This document shows, piece by piece, positions 1 through 12,032 of a DNA stretch of 64,000 nucleotides. The first letter of the stretch is position 1. Each line of letters opens with the position of its first letter. The notes under the pieces were generated by a model, which saw only the letters and a program-made list of their open reading frames with translations, made no database searches and was not told the origin of the DNA. This DNA is from Diplolepis rosae (lineage: Eukaryota > Arthropoda > Insecta > Hymenoptera > Diplolepididae), in NCBI GenBank assembly GCA_030998225.1, contig JAPYXD010000680.1, positions 6,014,001-6,078,000 of the forward strand, written 5' to 3'. Position numbers and translations under genes: made by a program.

Positions 1-779
1 TAAAACTGCTCATTACTTATAATATAAAGCGGCTGTTTTAAATTATACGAAAGCTGAGAAACGTGACAAAAAACAAGGGTATAAATCCGCAAACTACTTC
101 GGTCAAACATTGTTTTGTGCTTTACATAACTCTTTCTTTTATTTTGTATAGCGTTGTTACCCAACTTTACAGAGACAAACTCCGCAAGTGACTTTATACT
201 TTGTATAGTTTTTATCTGAGACTTGACTCGAGTAAAAACTGCAAGTTCGCTTTCCAGTAGAGATTCTTTGAATAATCTATTTTTAATGCAAAAAAACCAA
301 ACCTGGGCCCGGTTCGGTAGATTAAAAGTCCTAAAAATGTCATTGCAATAGTCCATGACCTAGACAGGGTCCTGGCTTCGTCAAGCGTTACATGCCAAGT
401 CCAGTCTTGCCAGGCCTGAGCCTCGACGAAAAAACTTCTATACAGAGAGCTGAATGTTCAGTCATTATTTTTCCAATGATCTGCTAGTATTCGCAGCCAT
501 TAAGTTTGATTTTAGAAATTGACGTCAATCCTGGCTCACTATAGGGACAAATTTTTTTCCAGAATTGACTTACAATTTTCAGCCAGGTCTTAGAAATCTC
601 CAAATCATCTTAAACGGTAACAAATCTGATCTATTCACTAAGTCTATAAGTTAAAATGATAACAGGATAAAACTTCTGTGAATTTAACAGATGTTTCAGT
701 ACAATTCTCCGAGCATAAAAAACCTATAATTTTCATCTGGTTCAAACTTTTCATGGTTCATTTTATTTGAGATGAATTT
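1..779. other. AT-rich stretch, nothing recognised
   Basis: No open frame with coding character and no repeat shared with the rest of the window was seen. There is a slightly GC-richer patch near 300-440. It ends where the first foldback copy begins. Confidence 0.4.
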
Positions 780-1356
780 TGACAGTCTCTGGAAAAAGAA
801 GTTTTTCTATGATCTCAAGACTGGAAATTATATCATCAGCCGTGTCATATGTAAGGAAAGACACTCTTTTTAATGAAAAAATTTAAAAATTTCGAAAAAT
901 AATTTTTTAATAATGTTTTTTGTAATAGGATTTTTCCTTACTATCGCTTCTTACCAATTTTTTGAAAATAATTGAAGTTTTTTAAATCATAGCTTATTTT
1001 TTTGGGGAAAAAATTCTCTGCAACTTAACCGTTTCCAATTTTTGAAAATGAATCAATTGTTATAAAATTCAGCAAGTTGTTTATGAAAATTTTGTTTTGA
1101 AAAATTGTTTTTTAATAGTTTCAGCCATTAAAGAATTTATTTTCAAAAATTGGAAACGGTTAAGTTGTAAAGAATATTTTCCCCGAAGAAATAAGCTATG
1201 ATTTAAGAAACTTCAATCATTTTCAAAAAATTGGTAAGAAGCGATAGTAAGGAAAAATCCTATTACAAAAAACATTATTAAAAAATTATTTTTCGCAATT
1301 TTTAAATTTTTTCATTAAACAGAGTCATTAAACTGATTTTTGGCACGACAACTACC
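780..1356. mobile_element. TTAA foldback element, copy A (left end lost)
   Basis: Two arms of about 130 bp (roughly 872-1000 and 1186-1315) are near-perfect reverse complements around a spacer of about 185 bp that is itself partly palindromic. The right end reads AACTACC followed by TTAA (1357-1360), the end signature of the family. The left end starts abruptly inside the subterminal sequence CAGTCTCTGGAAAAAG, so the terminal bases and left TTAA are missing. No coding capacity. It belongs to the same subfamily as copy B. Confidence 0.75.
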
Positions 1357-1487
1357 TTAAACGGCATTTACTTTTTAAAATGAAATCATCAGATAAAGGA
1401 TATTTTATTAAATAAGTCTTATCTATGTCTGTTTCACTGGTTTCATTAAATCCTAATAAACGTTAAGAGTAGGAGGTGTAATATTAA

Positions 1488-2154
1488 GGTAGTTGTTGCG
1501 TCAAAAATCAGTCTCTGGAAAAAGAAGTTTTTCTATAATTTCAAGACTGGTAATTATATCATCAGCCATGTCATATGTAAGGAAAGACACTCTTTTTAAT
1601 AAAAAAAATTTTTAAATTACGAAAAATAATATTTTATTAATGTTTTTTGTAATAGGATATTTCCTTATTATCGCTCCTTACCAAATTTTCAAAAATAGTG
1701 CGATTCTGATAAATCATGAATCATTTTTTTAGGAAAACGATTCTCTACAACTTTACCGTTTCAGATTTTTGAAAATGAATCAATTATTATCAAATTCAGC
1801 AATTTGTTTATAAAAATTTCGTTTTGGAAAATTGTTTTTTATTGATTTCAACCATTAAAGAATTTATTTTCAAAAGTCGTAAACGGTAAAGTTGTAGAGA
1901 ATCCTTTTCCTAAGAAAATGATTCATGATTGATCAGAATCGCACCATTTTTGAAAATTTGGAATGGAGCGATGATAAGGAAATATCCTATTACAAAAAAC
2001 ATTCTTAAAATATCATTTTTCATAATTTTTAAATTTTTTTTATTAAAAAGAGTGTCTTTCCTTACATATGACATGGCTGATGATATAATTACCAGTCTTG
2101 AAATCATAGAAAAACTTCTTTTTCCAGAGACTGATTTTTGGCGCAACAACTTTC
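1488..2154. mobile_element. TTAA foldback element, copy B (complete)
   Basis: A 667-bp non-coding foldback flanked by TTAA at 1484-1487 and 2155-2158. It starts GGTAGTTGTTGCG and ends CGCAACAACTTTC. The two arms of about 300 bp pair almost throughout, including the subterminal CAGTCTCTGGAAAAAG. The open frames seen inside it on both strands are mirror images produced by the palindrome, not genes. TTAA target duplication is typical of piggyBac-type transposition, but the GG start is not the usual CC start of piggyBac ends. Confidence 0.85.
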
Positions 2155-2159
2155 TTAAA

Positions 2160-2456
2160 GCCTACTCGAGCTATGTCAGGGGCAATTGGGAATCGTGAAA
2201 CGTAGGAGGCACAGGGCATTTTTTCAGTGAGAATTCCAAGAGAAAGAAAGGTGTGTCTTAATGACGAGAAACGCCTCCAATATCGAGTAATCCACTTTGC
2301 AGGAGCTTCCTGCTCTAAATTGGAGGACGAGGCTTCCGTGAAAATTTCATCACTCCATTCGCCTTCATCGCTACCGAACTCTGATCTGGCTAGTCTATTC
2401 CTCTGAGTAACTGAGCTCCGGTTTCAGTCCTTTTCATCAGTTCCTTAACGAAGCAA
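2160..2456 (-). other. Unidentified coding-like island, possibly a broken exon
   Basis: On the minus strand a good acceptor-like tract ending GTTACAG stands just before 2456. From there one frame is open for about 20 codons, with a run reading KELMKRTETGAQLL, and then meets a stop. A second frame opens at about 2432 and runs to the end of the island, with an acidic serine-rich stretch SEFGSDEGEWSDEIFTE. Base composition is clearly GC-richer than the flanks. Two coding-looking frames in sequence suggest one frameshift in an old exon or retrocopy. I do not recognise the protein, and it lacks the TPR pattern expected of further TMTC2 exons. Confidence 0.25.
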
Positions 2457-2689
2457 CTGTAACGAGGAAGGCATCGATAACACCCAAAACAAAGGACCAA
2501 CATAGATAGAGGATTAAATTCCAGGATTGTGAAGATGAGCGCAATCAAACTTCAAAAAGTACATTTTTAAGAATCTCTAATTAAAGCATTAATTAGAAAT
2601 CAATAGACACCTATTCTGCCATTTTTCAATATACGAATTTCCCGATGATATAATAAAGATTTGTACAAAATTTCTTCTATTATAATTCC

Positions 2690-2851
2690 TCAAAAAATTC
2701 TTAGCAGATTTGCAGTGATAGTGATTTTTTGGTTTATTATCAAATTTTTCTTGGATAATAATCTTTTCTCTTTTAAATGATCCCTTCAATTTTAATATTG
2801 CTATTCTTGAAAGCAAAATTATAGATTTTTGCCTGAGGCTTAATTTTCGCC
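2690..2851. mobile_element. TTAA foldback relic, copy C (right half only)
   Basis: The sequence matches the right arm of copies D-H, including the block around CTTGAAAGCAAAATTAT and the subterminal GCCTGAGG. It ends CGCC next to TTAA (2852-2855). The left arm and the last few terminal bases are absent or degraded. Confidence 0.6.
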
Positions 2852-2933
2852 TTAAATATTGTTTGCATATAAACGAACAATTTTTTCGAAAAATGTTTTC
2901 CAAATTTTCAGGAAGATATTGTGTAAAATGATG

Positions 2934-3026
2934 AAGTTATCTTACATGAACTTTGACAAAAACTTGGTCACGTGGTCTGGTTGATCCATGATCTTAATTA
3001 TAGTTTATATTCATGTAAGATAACTT
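2934..3026. repeat. Hairpin with 17-bp stem around a recurring motif
   Basis: The arms at 2934-2950 and 3010-3026 are exact reverse complements (AAGTTATCTTACATGAA and its partner). The 59-bp loop carries GGTCACGTGGTCTGGTTG followed by ATCCATGATCTTA. Diverged versions of that loop motif recur at about 4488-4515 and 55371-55395. Confidence 0.7.
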
Positions 3027-3244
3027 ACATAACGTGCACAATATATTTTTCAAAAAATTTAGAAAATGTGATAGGACAAAATAACTAAAGTTTTTCTGGT
3101 TCATTTTGGTAAAAATTTTGCAAAAAAATGTCTAGTTAACTGTAACTATCACCAACTTTTCCAGTTTTATTTCCTGTGGAAAATTATTTTTGAAACATTT
3201 TTACAAAAAGGGTCTGAACAGACGTGCCTTATTGTATTATATCA

Positions 3245-4424
3245 TCCCAGCAAACACTGTTATATAATATGTATGTAGCTGTTACGTAATAGATTGTAAA
3301 ACGTTACATAGCTGGTGACTTACAGGTGAGTCACCTGTGACGCAAAATTTCACACAATGTGTGATGAATTAGTTCTATAACAGCTCTGTAACTCTGTGAT
3401 GTAATGGGTCTGTAACAGACTTATGTAACATATGTGCTATATTGTTACGCAGCATCAATGTAAATATGTTCTATATGTGTTATGCAATTATGTTATATAG
3501 AAGTTTTGTAAAAGCGATATGTAAATAGTATGTAACGGAGATATGTTAAGCAGATATACGATGATAAAATATTGATAATACACCACTCATTTCTGTGAGT
3601 CAAATTTTGCATCTTTGTGTTATTTGTCGATTACTGAATATTATACTAAGGGCATGTGAAATTTTACATAAAGCAATTTAGTTTACACAAGTTATTACCC
3701 ACAATTTTTAATTTTTCAAGCTATTATTGATGTCGGTATTCTGGAAATTAAAATATATATATATATAATATTACATGATTGTTACATATTTGATAATAAC
3801 GTGCATTATACACAACTTACAGAGAAGCACTACACAGTCATTTAGGTAACCAAGTTATAGAAAAGATGTTACGTGATTCTTACATAAAAATTACGTACCA
3901 TTGTTACGTAGCTGTTACTAATGTACATTACATACAACTCACATAACTATTCCGTAACACTGTTAAATTACCCTTACGTAACAAAGAAACGATATTGTTA
4001 TAGATCATTCGGGCAACCAAGTTACAGAACAAATATTACATCATTCTTACATAATAATTATGTCACATTGTTACATAGCTTTTATTAATGTACATTATAC
4101 ACGACTTACATAATTATACAGTAATGCCGTGGCAGTTCACTTACATAACATTATGACAAAACTGTTACAGATCATGTGTGTAACACAATTAGAGAACGAA
4201 TTTTACATTGTTTTTCTATAGAATATACATCCCACTGCTACAGAATCGTTACATTCATTCTTTTATTGATCTTTTACATCTTCACCCGGTAACAATCTTA
4301 CATATCATTGTTACCTTCCCGTTATACAGAAATTACATCACTGAACAATAACAATCGTTACATAACCAGAAATAACTATGTTACTCTTTTGTTACGGAGC
4401 GGTTACATAACGTGTTTGCTGGGA
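3245..4424. mobile_element. Non-autonomous TIR element filled with GTTACATA-like repeats
   Basis: Terminal inverted repeats TCCCAGCAAACAC (left) and GTGTTTGCTGGGA (right) bound 1,180 bp. The interior is a dense array of degenerate GTTACATA/TATGTAAC words in both orientations, at irregular spacing, with no open frame. The left half mostly uses the TGTAAC orientation and the right half mostly GTTACA, so the whole interior is loosely palindromic. A target-site duplication is not clear (AT on both sides at best). The superfamily is undetermined. Confidence 0.75.
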
Positions 4425-6300
4425 TATTTCCAAAATTATGTTATAAATTATTATACAGGAATATACTCACCCATATATATATGGTAACATGGTCTGATAG
4501 ATCCATGATCTTAAATAAAAAACAAAGTATTCTAAAAAAAAGATGGGTTGATTTAATTTTTATTAACTGAAAATGATTTAAAATTGAATTAAAATGTTAT
4601 AAATTAAAAGATTGTATTTTTTCAAAATTTTCCACTGGGTAGACTGAAAGTTTTTTTTCAACTACTACATGTATTTTAACAAAAATAAAAATGATTATTT
4701 CCTTTTTCGTACAAAAATCCAATTTACAAACTCCTTCAATCTGTCAATATTCTTTAAAAATCTTCAAAATTAACCACCCACATTTGAAAAAAAATCTTTA
4801 AACAGAAGAATTTGTTACTTCTATGAAAATATTAAGTATTAATGTTTCGAAATAATGATGATCATCGCAAATAAAGATAGACCGAGAATTCGTTGATTTT
4901 AATAATTATTTTAAAAGTTTATTGAAGTTGATTGGGATTTTCAATAATTTCTACATTGGAACAATGCTTAATATGAGATACTTTGACATGCTCAAAAGAA
5001 ATAATTTCTTCCTCCATATTTCATAAACCAATGAAAACTTCTTAATTTCTTTTAACCAATAATCTAATAATAACAATAAAAATGTTAATTTAACTCACAC
5101 CAACCGTGTTGGCCGAAAGGAGTTTTAAATATCGAATTTATGCAATTTTCAAAAATAAACAATATCCCTCATTCATATTTCACGAAAAAAAACTAACAAT
5201 AACAAAAACTCTTTAAAGATCTCAATTTCCAAAAAGCTCCGATTACACATTAGCCAAAAAATATAAAAATTCGCAAAAATCGAAACCCCTTCTGTAATTC
5301 TTCCTATCTTCACATTTTTTTACCTTCGAACCTAGTGAACCTGGAAGTTAATACCATAGTCTGATAAAAAGTCCAGTGACTAGCAAAAACCATGACCGCA
5401 GTTATCTCTAAACGGATTGTCACATCAAGAAATTTATTGGAATTTATGAGGGAAATTTTTGTGCCTTGCATGCGATACAGCCATGAATCAACCTAATCCT
5501 TGCCATAGATGCAGAAAAGTTCTCTTTTTTATCTCGCTAGGAAATTTATCTGGAGTGTGAAAGCTGCTTAACTTATCACAGTAGGTCAAACCCTTCAGAA
5601 CTCTTAAGAGGGAAGCCCATAATCGGTGAACCTAGCCGATGACAGGAGCTCATAACCGATAGGAACGAACGAAAACTGATAGAAGATAGTAGGTTCTCTT
5701 TTGCCCTCAGGGGAGTCCTCCAGCATCCAACGCAACGGTTCGAGCCGCGAAGTCGATAAGCCGACCATGCTGGGAACCCGCGATAAGCCACCCCTTTCCC
5801 CCGAGTTCCAACCCTGTTCTCTCTGGGATGTACGCAGCCACTATCTACGTGGCCACTCGTGACTCGAGAAGTCTGTGTATACTGTATAGTCCTGAAAGTG
5901 TACCAGGCTGTCGACTTGGCAGCACTCGCCTTCTCTAGCCGATTGCAAAATTAAATTAAATTAAGCAAGAGGCAAGAAGGCTTCTTCCTATTTGCCGACC
6001 TACCGCCTTAATCTACGCTTATTTCTTTGATGTGCCTCCTCGAGGAAGGGAAAAAAACTTGTCGTAGTCGGCAAGCAGTATTACATTCCCCGCTTAGTAA
6101 ACAATTTCTTGTTTGCTCCAGATTCAGAAAAGGCTGTTTCCCTACGAAATTAGCAAATTTCGCGAGGGAAATCAGAATTCATGATTTTATTATTCACAAT
6201 GTAATGAAGAAAAGGGTGCATTGGAAATTTCAATCTCCCTAACAATGATTATTAAAAAGTTTCATTGGGGTGAGCTTTAAATAAATCGATTGATTGACAA
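4425..6300. other. Intronic sequence with a GC-rich island at about 5570-5960
   Basis: Positions 4425-5570 are AT-rich, apart from a diverged copy of the GATCCATGATCTTA motif near 4503. The island at 5570-5960 is much GC-richer than its surroundings and has a 71-codon minus-strand frame (5576-5791), but the frame has no recognisable domain. Beyond 5970 the sequence returns to AT-rich. The island may be an old insertion or part of an unrecognised element. Confidence 0.35.
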
Positions 6301-6310
6301 AATAATAGGT

Positions 6311-6633
6311 TTCAAACAAATCGGATAATATTTAGACCTTCTCTCTAAATCTGAATCAGTCAAAATCTACTGATTATCAGATTTCAAAAAAATCGGATAA
6401 TATTTAGACCTTCTTTCTAAATCTGAATCAGTCAAAATCTACTGATTATCAGTGAAATTTGACTGATTGAAATAGCTAAAAAGAGGTTACTGCGAATCAG
6501 TCAAATTTTAGTGATTACTTCAGTGAAAAATAAATGATTCAACAGTGAAAAATATTGTTTCCACTGATGATTCAGTGAAAAGGCAAAACACTGATTCAAT
6601 CAGTGAAAATTTGACTGATGCAGATTTAGAGAG
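6311..6633. repeat. Small TIR element with duplicated left end
   Basis: The left end CTCTCTAAATCTGAATCAGT (from 6341) is matched at the right end by the reverse complement ending at 6633. The interior repeats GATTCAGTGAAA-type words. The left end plus about 30 bp of flank is tandemly duplicated (6311-6381 and 6382-6453, about 71-bp unit), giving two copies of the left terminus. Confidence 0.7.
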
Positions 6634-7040
6634 TTCATTAAACTAGGTGAAGTTTCAGTTTTTTACTCAGAGAAAAGTTTCTTGATATTGGGCTGAAGAA
6701 AAAATTTAAATAAATTTCGTTGATTCAAAGTAATTTTCTTCAATTTGAAGAAATAGATTTGTTTATATTTGAGAAGATTTCTCAGACTAGCAAATATTTC
6801 CTTCCTATAGGGTCAAAGAAAAAAAATTAGAATCAAAGAAACTCTTTAATTCAAATACATTTTTTCTTTGACCTGATAAAAATTTTCACTGAGTGTGGAG
6901 AAAAATGTGCATTCGGAACAATTTTTTTCAACAAAAAGGAAAATTATACAACAGCTTGCAGTCAAAGAAAAGTTAATTCGATTCAAAAAAATATTTTAAT
7001 TGCTGTTTTTTGTTTGGTTTAGTTTAAAGAAATATTTTCT

Positions 7041-8933
7041 CATTCTCATCATAAATGAGAAAGTATTAGATTTATGTGAAAAATAACTCGAAATTTTCAT
7101 CGAATCTTTACGTTTTAAGACCCCCTGAGTCAGAAAAAAAACGGTTTTTACGAAATTGTCTGTCTAGGTCGTCTATTCGATTATTCTCGATAGAATTATC
7201 GGATTGAATTGAGCTTTGGCATACTTTATCGGAGCCAAAAAAGTAAGCACAAGCTCGTTAACCAGCCACATCCGACCAAAATTATTAAAATAGGACCATT
7301 TTTTGTGTTTTTGAAAAAAACTTTATGAAAAAAATCCAAAATTTCAATATTGGTTTCTGATAGTACTCATGAATCGCTACTGATTATTCTGATAACATTT
7401 ATCGAATAAACTAAAATTAGGAAAGTTACAGTATGTTAAAGCTTGAAAAAATCAATATCTAAATTCCATTTTTCTGTTAAATTATACAAAATACGAAAAA
7501 AAAGTTATGATACAAAATTGTTTACTAAATAATGATCTACAAGTTTGAATCACAACTTTTTTTCATACGATGTATATTCTTCTTTTTAATTTGAAAGAAT
7601 ACTATTGAAAATCCAAAATTAAATTTTTTAACAATAATATATGAAATACGAAAAAACCGTTAAGATGGAAAATCATTTGCCTAAATAAGGTCATGATGAG
7701 AATGTGTTCTTTAAGGATAATAGAGCCTTAAGTAAATTCACTTTCCTATTTCATTCAAAATCAAAAACAAAGGGGGAGGGTCTCTAAGGCCGGTTTTTGG
7801 CCCAAAAAATTCGAAAAAATGCCTACAGTATCTTCTAACAATAAGAAGTGAATTCCACCCTGAACGGATCACCCTCATCTCCCCTATTCACCCCGAGCAC
7901 CCCTTAAACAAATGAAAACTTCACCGCTTCTATGCAGTGTTCTTGGGGAAAAACCCAATAAAAAAAATTCAGAAAAATACATAACTAGGTTTTTGGGGTC
8001 GCTGATTTCGAATCCGAGGTACGTTGACCTCCATCATATCAGATTTAAGTTTATTTGAAGGTCAAACTGCAAAATATCCGATAATAAACTCCCGAAATAT
8101 ACATACATAGGTTTTTGGGGTCGCTGATTTCCGATCCGAGGTCCGTTGACCTCCATCTTATCAGATTCAAAGTCATTTGAAGGTCAGAATGAAGAAAATT
8201 CATTAGGGAGTATTTTTTTTCAGCTCTACCGTGGTAGCAATTCTTTTGAATTGGCTTTAAGTTGATCTTAACTTGGAATTGAGCTGTTAAATAAACCCCT
8301 TCGGATTTAGCGTTCCCAAAAACTTATATATATGTATTTTTTTGGATTTTTTCATCCGGTTTTTTACATTCTGACCTTAAAATGACGCGGAATCTGATAT
8401 GATGGAGGTCAACGCACCTCGGATTCGAAATCAGCGACCCCAAAAACCTATATACATGTTTTTCTGGATTTTTTTAATTGGGGTTTTTCCCAAAAACACT
8501 GCATAGAAGCGGTGAAGTTTTCATTTTTTAAGGGGTGCTTGAGGTAAATAGGGGGGATGAGGGTGGTCCGTTTAGGGTGGAATTGACTTCTTATTTTTAG
8601 TAGATACTGTATGAATTTTTCGACTTTTTTGGGCCAAATCTAAATTGGGCTAACAACCGACCTTAGAGACCCTCCCCCTTTAGTAACTTTGAGTAAGTTT
8701 TTTGAGGTTTGGAGCGGTTTCGAGTTCTTGGAATTTTGAATTCAATTTGAAATTGACTCAAGCTTCAATATAAAATTACAAGAAATAAACTTATATGAAT
8801 GTCAAGAATACATGGCCGAGCGCGAAGCGCGACGATCGAATCGCGCGCTCTATGCACCCTCAAACTTGCAAGTGAAGCGAGCTACGCGCAAGCGCGCCAT
8901 GAGAATGTGCCCATAACACGGGCAGATTTTTTT
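7041..8933 (+). mobile_element. HINE-like GTCT element, copy 1, split by a foldback
   Basis: The 5' part (7041-7768) carries the family start CATTCTCATCAT, the conserved GAGACCCCCTGAGTCAG-type block, a short GTCTGTCT tract and the block around GAATTGAGCTTTGG. It reaches the internal CATGATGAGAATGT repeat near 7690. The 3' part (about 8683-8933) resumes with the AAATAAACTTA block, the GCGCGAAGCGCGACG unit and the terminal imperfect hairpin, then CAGATTTTTTT. The two halves together match other copies in order, so the foldback at 7769-8682 was inserted later. Internal deletions are present. Confidence 0.75.
7769..8682. mobile_element. Long foldback element nested in HINE-like copy 1
   Basis: The ends AAAGGGGGAGGGTCTCTAAG (left) and its reverse complement (right) bound 914 bp. 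Arms of about 290 bp pair closely, including the block TTTTTGGGGTCGCTGATTTC, which also appears a second time within the left arm near 8111. No coding frame. The flanks are HINE-like sequence on both sides, so this is the younger insertion. Confidence 0.8.
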
Positions 8934-10279
8934 GTTTTGATCAGATTCAGCACACAAGCATCGACGAAGTCACACCGAATTGATAAAAAACAATGTTTGT
9001 AGCAAAGGAGCAATTTGGATTTTAACAAAAAAAATTTCTTTGTTTTTCTTGATTCAAAATAATGCAGCCGAATATATTATTTCTCAGTGATTTCTTTAAG
9101 TCGAAAGAATATTTTCTCAAATTCAAGAAAACCCATTAATTCTTCAAGGCACATATTTTCTTCTACATCCAAAATTTTTACAATTTCATTTTTTGTTGAT
9201 TTTCTTGGTCACTGAATCCGAATTTGACATTAAAAATTTATGATGCTCCAAATTTAAGATGGCGGACGCAAAATTTCGAAAATCTTCATAATGTGTCCAA
9301 ATTTCATAATTTTCAAAATTCGAGGTAGCAAATGTAAACTTTAAAATTCTCATAAACTATTCTTACTATTTTGAAACATATCTTCTAAGGTATCTGTTTG
9401 GTCAAAATTGATTCCAGTGCCTCGAAAATCTCCCAGAAGACGTATTCCAAAACAGTTATAAAAACTTTTGAGAAAATGCAGATGTTATTAGAGATAAAGC
9501 AGAGAATATATTGTATTTTTTATAGATTTTGTTGAAAAAGATGAATTATGAACAAAAAATACATGGCAAAACATTCCGAAGAAATTTTTTAATTACTTTT
9601 TTGTCATACCAAACACCGAAAGTTAGCCTTGTCGGTGTCGTTTTGCGTGCGGAATTTTGAATTTTCCACACTAGTGCAGTAAACTTTTAAGTGTGCGGAA
9701 AATTAAAACAAACTTAAAAATCTGCCGCATTAGTAAAAAATGCATTTTACTATGAAAAAGTACTAATTTTGACTATTTGTTTATGAATAATATTTTTGCA
9801 TTTAAAAATTAATAACTCTTTATATATTGTTCACACTTATTGATGTAGATCAAATTAATGTTTCTTTAATTCGGAACTATTTTTGTATTAAATTTTTTTA
9901 AATATGTTAAAGAAGCGATTCTTGCAATATAGAATAAAAGTTTTTTTTAATGCCGTTTGAAGAGAAAGAAATATTAACGGGTTTTTCTGAATATCGAGTT
10001 GAAAATTTGTGAAATCAAATAAAGATACCGAGGAAGATCTTTCATTTCCTAAATGTTAATAATTACAAAAAATTCATTCATAAGCAAATTTTTCTAATTA
10101 CAAACATTTAAGAGTTAAGGCATTTCTTAGAACCTTTTATTAAATTTCATTCATTTTTAATTTGATATTTGATTTCACAAGGGCATGAATTTAAAAACAA
10201 AACACGCCGCTAAGTTAGTAATTTGATAAGTAATAATGTCGTTAAAGATTCACCTGCATCGTATTTGAAACATCCAATT
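8934..10279. other. AT-rich stretch with one small inverted repeat
   Basis: No gene is seen. At about 9648-9710 a short inverted repeat pairs TGCGGAATTTTGAATTTTCC with a later TGTGCGGAAAATTAA. This may be a decayed TIR pair. Confidence 0.35.
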
Positions 10280-10368
10280 AAGGCCCATCCATATACCACG
10301 TGGATCACTTTTTGTCACAGTTTGCCCTCTCCCCCCAAATTGTCCACGCGGTATATGGACGGCCCCTT
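10280..10368. mobile_element. Short palindromic MITE
   Basis: An 89-bp near-palindrome with ends AAGGCCCATCCATATACCAC and, at the right, the reverse complement of AAGGGGCCGTCCATATACCG. The spacer is pyrimidine-rich. No coding capacity; superfamily not determined. Confidence 0.65.
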
Positions 10369-10577
10369 ATGCGATTATTCGTTTGCAAATAGTACGCGTA
10401 CGATGCAACAATTAATATCCCACCTAATGGCGCCCCCTTCCCCATACCACAAGTTGGTGAAGGAATCAATAGATTGCACCTCTCAATTTAGCAAACACCT
10501 CGATATCCCATATTAGCAACCAATCTCCTAATATGAGATCATACCAAAAATGAATTAATTTTGACTAATTTCCTTAA

Positions 10578-11269
10578 GGGGGTAGACCTGTGTGTCACTT
10601 TCGAAAAATCGATTTTTATTATTGTTTATTTCTAATCTAAAACATGTTAAAAAGACTTTTCTAAAAGGGTTTGTTTAAAACCAGCTTAATTTTTGAGCTG
10701 CAGGACCTAAAGGCTCCCGCGGTCGGTTGATCAAAACAATGATTCATCCCGTTTTCAAACTTTTAGCTCGTTTTTCTCAAAATCGTGTTTTTCAAGTTGG
10801 TGTGCAGTATTGCGGAAAATTTATTCAATCGATTCGGCTCAAATTTTGTGTAATTAATTTTTATGCATAATGCGAGGTACTGACGTAGGGATTTCTAAAA
10901 AAATATTTTTCCCGTTTTTACGGCTCATTGCGCTCGAAAAAGAGGGAAAAACGAAATTCTTTTTTGCACAATGCGCCATTTTGTCAATTTTCCAAAATTT
11001 ACTAAATCCCTAGGTCCGTACCTCGGCAACTTAATTGCGAATGACGAAGTACTTTCAGACCGTTTGGGTCTGCCATTTTGAGAAGGTCTCGTTTCCGCTT
11101 CGATCATTTATTTACTAGTTTAATAACACCTTTGAAATAATTAATGTAAAATATTTAAAAATAAAGCGAGAAAATCGTTAAGAAAATAATTCAAAAATCT
11201 TAATTGCTTTACCTACACGTTGATCCTAAAAAATCACTCGAAACTCGCTCTTGACACAGGTCTACCCCC
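10578..11269. mobile_element. TTAA-flanked MITE, second family (complete)
   Basis: Flanked by TTAA at 10574-10577 and 11270-11273. It begins GGGGGTAGACCTGTGT and ends with the reverse complement, ACACAGGTCTACCCCC. The interior of 692 bp shows no transposase and no extended foldback. A truncated, internally deleted copy on the other strand lies at 20357-20700. The TTAA duplication points to piggyBac-type mobilisation. Confidence 0.85.
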
Positions 11270-11273
11270 TTAA

Positions 11274-12032
11274 TAAATACAACTGAATGTTCATTAATTA
11301 TTACTAATTATTATTTAAAAATGGCTAATGATTAGTAGATTTTTTTTAGAGTAGATTGGTGTAACCCCTATCATTAATTTAGATATGGGTTTCGATTCAA
11401 TGGGAACTATACATATAGTAGACACAAGTTAGCTCATAACTTCTACTTGTTCTCAAAGTTGTGAAGGAATGCGTCAAGGGTCGTTTATCTAGTTAGGCGT
11501 CTAACAAGCTCCGAATAGTCCTATGTTGTTTCCAACACTATGTGATGTTCATTGAACCAAGTGAAAAGTTTCTTCGTTAAACAATCTCATTTATGTAACA
11601 TTTAAACATTTTCTGAAAGATATGAATGGAAATTGTATGGTAAATTAATAAAAAATTTGGTCAAAAATTATTGGCTAGAAAAAGGCCTCAACTTAATTAA
11701 ACTTGAACTATTTATTCCACTATGTCATTTCTGAGGTCATGCACTACCTGAGTCACGTGACCAATAGAATATAGGTTTGGATTTATACAACTTTAGTTCG
11801 AGAATAAAAAATATTCGAAGCTAAAACTTGAGGGAATAATAAAAAAACATGCAGACAAAGGTGAATAAAGTTTTTCAACAAGATATATTAATTATTTTAA
11901 GAAGAAAGTAATTGAGGCTAAAATGCATTTCTTTGTCACGTGACTCAGATGGTATGTGTATTCCTTCAACTTTTCAAAACTTAGCGGCACATACACTCCA
12001 CTATAAATTTGTTTAAAATATCATAACTTTAA
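11274..12032. other. AT-rich stretch with an inverted CACGTGAC repeat
   Basis: At about 11737-11762, CTACCTGAGTCACGTGACC faces an inverted copy at about 11935-11960 (GTCACGTGACTCAGATGG). They may be the ends of a roughly 220-bp element. Otherwise nothing is recognised. Confidence 0.4.

Noticed and set aside
5576..5791. 71-codon minus-strand ORF in a GC-rich island
   Set aside because: No recognisable motif, and all three frames look equally plausible; reported only as an island.
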